Made by a program: the position numbers and the translations under genes. This document shows, piece after piece, positions 61,203 to 64,000 of a DNA stretch of 64,000 nucleotides (position 1 is the first letter of the stretch; every line of letters starts with the position of its first letter). Origin of the DNA: Stackebrandtia albiflava (GTDB lineage: Bacteria; Actinomycetota; Actinomycetes; Mycobacteriales; Micromonosporaceae); assembly GCF_007994225.1 (NCBI RefSeq), contig NZ_VLLL01000005.1:686359-750358 (forward strand). The letters are read 5' to 3'. The notes under the pieces are model-generated. The model worked only from the letters and a program-made list of their open reading frames with translations. It was not told the DNA's origin and ran no database searches.

Positions 61203-61393
61203 GGCTCTCAGAGGCTGTCTTTGAACCTTGTTCGTGGCGAGCGGAAGCGGTCCGGTCGAGTGGATCGCAAGGCGGAGGAGGCAATGCTTTAGAAGGTCCG
61301 TGCGTACCGGTGTGGTACGCAGGAGCCTTCGACAACGCCGCGAGGCGCCGACCGGGCGACGCGCAGCGGGACAGCGGGACCGAAGACGGCCTC
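61203..61393. repeat. Structured, repeat-like intergenic element
   Basis: 190 bp between convergent genes with features unlike the flanks. It begins GAGGCTGTCTTTGAAC (61209-61224), which resembles IS5-type terminal inverted repeats, and contains a long hairpin at 61292-61330 (gaaggtccgtgcgtacc / ggtacgcaggagccttc, two single-base bulges). It could be a mobile-element remnant, a MITE-like dispersed repeat or a structured RNA. The call rests on structure only; no second copy is in the window. Confidence 0.4.
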
Positions 61394-62080
61394 TTACGCA
61401 GCCGGTATGACGAACACCCGGCTCGCGTCCTGCAACGACAGCTTCGTGCTGTGGGAGTCGTGCGTCAGCATGACCTGATCGCCCTGGTGTTCGACCGTGA
61501 CGACGGCTCCGGGGTTGACGCCGGCCTGGTGCAGCTCGTGGAGCACGTTGGCGTCGGTCTGGACGCTCTCGCACAACCGGGTGACCCGCACCGTGGCGGG
61601 CAGCCCGTCGGTCGCCAGGTGGCGTTCGGAGGGGTCGGGGGTGCCCGCGGCGGCGGTGGCGCCCAGCGCCTCCAGGCCGGGGATCGGGTTGCCGTAGGGC
61701 GAGTGGGTGGGCTGCTTCAGTAGGGCGAACACCTTCTGTTCGACGGCGTCGCTCATGACGTGTTCCCACCGGCACGCCTCGTCGTGGGCGTCCTCGTACG
61801 ACATGCCGATCACGTCGACCAGCAGCAGCTCCGCCAACCGGTGCTTGCGCATGACGCTGACGGCGCGCGCGCGGCCGTCGGCGGTCAGTTCCAGATGGCG
61901 GTCGCCCAGGACGTTGAGCAGCCCGTCACGTTGCATGCGCGCGACGGTCTGGCTGACGGTGGGGCCGCTCTGGCTGAGCCGTTCGGCGATCCGGGCACGC
62001 AGCGGTGCGACGCCCTCCTCTTCGAGTTCGAGGATGGTCCGCAGGTACATCTCGGTGGTGTCCACAAGATCGGTTGTCAC
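61394..62080 (-). CDS. ideR: Iron-dependent repressor IdeR
   Basis: Fe(II)-dependent repressor of iron uptake and activator of iron storage. 228 residues. Winged helix N-terminus (LRARIAERLSQSGPTVSQTVARMQRDGLL), dimerisation domain with the metal ligands (Met11 region TTEMYLR; HRLAELLL with His/Glu; ACRWEHVMS with Cys/Glu/His), and a C-terminal SH3-like domain. It is close to mycobacterial IdeR throughout, rather than to MntR. GTG start at 62080. It is next to sigB, as in mycobacteria. Confidence 0.93.
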   Translation of the reverse strand: MTTDLVDTTEMYLRTILELEEEGVAPLRARIAERLSQSGPTVSQTVARMQRDGLLNVLGDRHLELTADGRARAVSVMRKHRLAELLLVDVIGMSYEDAHDEACRWEHVMSDAVEQKVFALLKQPTHSPYGNPIPGLEALGATAAAGTPDPSERHLATDGLPATVRVTRLCESVQTDANVLHELHQAGVNPGAVVTVEHQGDQVMLTHDSHSTKLSLQDASRVFVIPAA

Positions 62081-62274
62081 GCCTGGAGTCCTTTGCGCTC
62101 AATGCTGTCGATGGAGTGAACATCGGCGCCGACGGAAAGATTCCGGACGGTGTCGTGGCTCTCGGTCGGCCTCTCCGATGTTACCTGCCAGGTGTGACGC
62201 TTCCGACGGCCCGCACCGCCGGCCGCGTCGTCGGGGCCGGGCGGGGGGCGTGGGCGTTTCGCGCTAGGGGTGGG

Positions 62275-63243
62275 TCAGCAGGCGTATTCGGCGAGCCGGT
62301 CGGCCTCGGCGAGGTGGCGGAGCTTGTGCAGGGTGAGCTTCTCGATCTGGCGGACGCGTTCGCGGGAGAGCCCGAACGCCTTGCCGACCTCCTCCAGGGT
62401 GCGCTGGCGGCCGTCGTCGATGCCGAAACGGAGCCGCAGGACGCCCTGCTCACGGGCCGACAGCGACGTCAGGACGTCGTTGACCTCGCGGCGCAGCATC
62501 ACGTAGGAGGTGGTCTCGCCCGGCTGCTCGTCCTCGGGGCAGCGGAGGATGTCGGAGAGCGGGGTGTTGCGGTCGTCGCCGACCGGCTGGTCCAGGCTGA
62601 CGGGTTCGGTGTCGTACGACATGAGTTCCAGAACTCGGAACGGTTCGACGCCCAGTTCGGCGGCGATCTCGTCGTGGCGGGGTTCGCGTCCGAGGCTGAC
62701 CATCAGTTCACGCCGGACCCGGGTCATCTTGTTGATCTGCTCGACCGTGTGGGCGGGGATGCGGATGGTGCGTGCCTGGTCGGCCATGGCGCGGGTGATG
62801 GCCTGGCGGATCCACCAGGTGGCGTAGGTGGAGAACTTGAAGCCCTTGGTGTAGTCGAACTTCTCGACCGCGCGGATCAGACCCAGGTTCCCCTCCTGGA
62901 TCAGGTCGAGCAGCGAGACGCCACGGCCCGTGTACCGTTTGGCGATGCTGACCACGAGGCGCAGGTTCGCCTTCAGGAGCTGGTCCTTGGCGCGGCGACC
63001 CTCCCTGCCGACGATCTCGAGGTCGCGGCGGAGCCGTTCGTCGTGAACCGGTCGGGTGGGGTCGGTGAGCCGCACCTCGGCGAACAGTCCCGCTTCGATC
63101 GCCTTCGCCAGGTTCACCTCTTCGGCCGCGGTGATGAGTCGGTGCTTGCCGATCCCGTTGAGGTACGCCCGGATGGGATCTGCCGTCACGCCGCCCTCGT
63201 GCCGGGCGGCGTCGGTGTTGTTGTCGATCAGCGTGGTCGCCAC
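62275..63243 (-). CDS. sigB: RNA polymerase sigma factor SigB
   Basis: Principal-like, non-essential sigma factor for stress and stationary phase. 322 residues. Region 1.2 is [12 protein letters not shown]; region 2 is [64 protein letters not shown]; region 3 begins [16 protein letters not shown]; region 4.2 is [23 protein letters not shown]. Region 1.1 is short, as in SigB rather than the primary SigA. GTG start at 63243 with GAAGGCGAG upstream. Confidence 0.92.
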   Translation of the reverse strand: MATTLIDNNTDAARHEGGVTADPIRAYLNGIGKHRLITAAEEVNLAKAIEAGLFAEVRLTDPTRPVHDERLRRDLEIVGREGRRAKDQLLKANLRLVVSIAKRYTGRGVSLLDLIQEGNLGLIRAVEKFDYTKGFKFSTYATWWIRQAITRAMADQARTIRIPAHTVEQINKMTRVRRELMVSLGREPRHDEIAAELGVEPFRVLELMSYDTEPVSLDQPVGDDRNTPLSDILRCPEDEQPGETTSYVMLRREVNDVLTSLSAREQGVLRLRFGIDDGRQRTLEEVGKAFGLSRERVRQIEKLTLHKLRHLAEADRLAEYAC

Positions 63244-63398
63244 GTTTCTCGCCTTCCAGGGAGTGGTTCACGGCTTCGCGCCCCGTGCGCGTCGCCGTCT
63301 CCAGCATGGCCGGTGGGGTGTTAAGCGCCGGTGAAGTGGCGTGGGAGGTGGCACAAACCCGGGAGACAATTTGTCCGAATCCGGCGGTATATCAGCAA

Positions 63399-63426
63399 TT
63401 GACCACAGTTCTACGCGCGGTAGAAT
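63399..63426 (+). promoter_or_regulatory. Promoter of the BlaI-type gene
   Basis: TTGACC (63399-63404) and TAGAAT (63421-63426) with a 16-bp spacer, about 100 nt before the GTG at 63527. A strong sigma70-type match. Confidence 0.6.
63409..63425. promoter_or_regulatory. Candidate operator dyad over the -10
   Basis: TTCTAC-GCGCG-GTAGAA, a perfect 6-bp inverted repeat that overlaps the -10 hexamer, where an autoregulating BlaI/MecI-type repressor would be expected to bind. Confidence 0.5.
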
Positions 63427-63526
63427 TCTCGGTGCGGACCGGTCGGGCGTCGCCCGGACGGGATCCGCCGGGCGCCTCGCGCTCCGGAACACCGCAACGA
63501 CGACGATCATAAGGAGCGACCACAAC

Positions 63527-63901
63527 GTGGCCCGGCTTGGAGAACTCGAACACGCCATCATGGACGTACTGTGGGCGTCGGATTCGTCGATGACGGCACG
63601 TGACGTGAGAGATGCGCTGTCGGATCGCGACCTGGCCGCGACCACCATCCTCACCGTGCTGTCACGACTGGAGAACAAGGGGCTGGTGACGCGGGACCGC
63701 AGCGCCCGCGCACACCGCTACCGTCCCACCGACGCCCGTGACGTCCACGTGGCAAGCTTGATGCGGCAGGCGCTCGACAGCGCCTCCAACACCGACGCGG
63801 CGTTGGCCCGGTTCGCCGACGCCGTGACCCCCGAGGAGGCGGCGGCACTGGCCGGCGCGCTCGACGAGGCGATGCGTAGGCGCCGCGCGGAAGGTGGCTG
63901 A
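63527..63901 (+). CDS. BlaI/MecI/CopY family repressor
   Basis: 124-residue winged-helix repressor. ARLGELEHAIMDVLWASDSSMTARDVRDAL and TTILTVLSRLENKGLVTRDRSARAHRYRPT are the typical DNA-binding domain; the C-terminal helices (residues 75-124) are the dimer and cleavage region. The GTG at 63527 has AAGGAG at 63511-63516; sequence upstream in the frame is noncoding-like. It is followed 5 nt later by a BlaR1-type peptidase, as in repressor-sensor pairs controlling beta-lactam, copper or cell-envelope responses. Confidence 0.92.
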   Translation: MARLGELEHAIMDVLWASDSSMTARDVRDALSDRDLAATTILTVLSRLENKGLVTRDRSARAHRYRPTDARDVHVASLMRQALDSASNTDAALARFADAVTPEEAAALAGALDEAMRRRRAEGG

Positions 63902-63906
63902 CACAG

Positions 63907-64000
63907 GTGCACCTGCACACCCTGACCATCCTGCTGGTGACGTCCGCCGTCGCATTCGCCCTGTTGGGGCCGGTACCGGCGATGCTGGAACGCGCGCGGT
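63907..64000 (+). CDS. M56 (BlaR1-type) membrane peptidase, 3' part cut by window edge
   Basis: Only the first 31 codons are present. GTG at 63907 gives MHLHTLTILLVTSAVAFALL and continues GPVPAML, one membrane helix of the kind that starts M56 zinc peptidases in BlaI operons. The gene lies 5 nt after the BlaI-type stop. Identification leans on the neighbour. Confidence 0.7.
   Translation, partial: MHLHTLTILLVTSAVAFALLGPVPAMLERAR

Noticed and set aside
62081-62274. Possible IdeR box (TTAGGTTAGGCTAACCTAA-like) before ideR
   Set aside because: No sequence close to the 19-bp consensus is present in the ideR-sigB interval.
1-64000. tRNA genes, rRNA genes or CRISPR arrays
   Set aside because: No cloverleaf candidate, rRNA segment or regularly spaced repeat array was recognised by eye; the two tandem 21-mers near 3265 have no spacers. 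A tRNAscan or CRISPR search would confirm.

Overview
The window is GC-rich chromosomal DNA from an actinomycete. The evidence is very high GC at third codon positions, many GTG and TTG starts, actinobacterial-type respiratory genes (diheme QcrC, fused-tail QcrA, CtaF, lipoprotein CtaC), PknG/GlnH/GlnX, IdeR, SigB and a class II ribonucleotide reductase. Gene content is closest to Micromonosporales/Glycomycetales-type actinomycetes; this is inferred from gene content only. No rRNA, tRNA, CRISPR array, prophage or complete insertion sequence was seen.

Layout. 1-5.5 kb: a cut-off tyrosine phosphatase, a DUF349 protein, miaA, an aldo/keto reductase and a WG-repeat protein. 5.7-9.2 kb: an ABC-2 exporter operon (two permeases and an ATPase) plus two small membrane proteins. 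9.2-13.8 kb: a second aldo/keto reductase, a DUF3043 protein, a MurA paralogue and quinolinate synthase NadA. 13.9-30.1 kb: a metabolic and respiratory block with glycerate kinase, ErpA, adenosine kinase, cysteine desulfurase, ctaC-ctaF, an orphan E1/cyclodehydratase-like protein, an AsnC-type ligand-binding protein, a Nudix hydrolase, trpD, a receiver-like protein, ctaE-qcrC-qcrA-qcrB and an RSH (ppGpp) enzyme. 30.3-38.1 kb: an exonuclease/GIY-YIG protein, an alpha/beta hydrolase, pepA, gcvT, a Uma2 nuclease, CobT and dapF. 38.1-48.6 kb: malic enzyme, hflX, a membrane beta-propeller protein, lexA, nrdR and an intein-containing nrdJ. 48.8-49.7 kb: two VOC proteins, one frameshifted.

49.7-58.5 kb is the most striking region: a single minus-strand operon, mostly with 4-nt overlaps. 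It encodes GlnX (membrane sensor), GlnH (binding lipoprotein), an unknown helical protein, PknG kinase, a zinc-ribbon PP2C phosphatase, a vWA protein and a zinc-ribbon FHA protein. It looks like a complete amino-acid-sensing phosphorylation module in which the PknG-GlnH-GlnX system is joined to a vWA/PP2C/kinase (TerY-P-like) triad.

58.7-64 kb: a small protein, a deaminase, a rhodanese, a lipoprotein, ideR, sigB, and a BlaI-type repressor with the start of a BlaR1-type peptidase at the window edge. By recalled mycobacterial order, the window interleaves three conserved blocks: DUF349-miaA-dapF-hflX-lexA-nrdR-ideR-sigB, glycerate kinase-erpA-adoK-cta/qcr-pepA-gcvT-cobT, and pknG-glnH-glnX. Regulatory sites seen include a pair of NrdR-box-like sequences before nrdR, a LexA-box-like sequence before lexA, a dyad overlapping the -10 of the BlaI-type gene, and about a dozen strong terminator hairpins.
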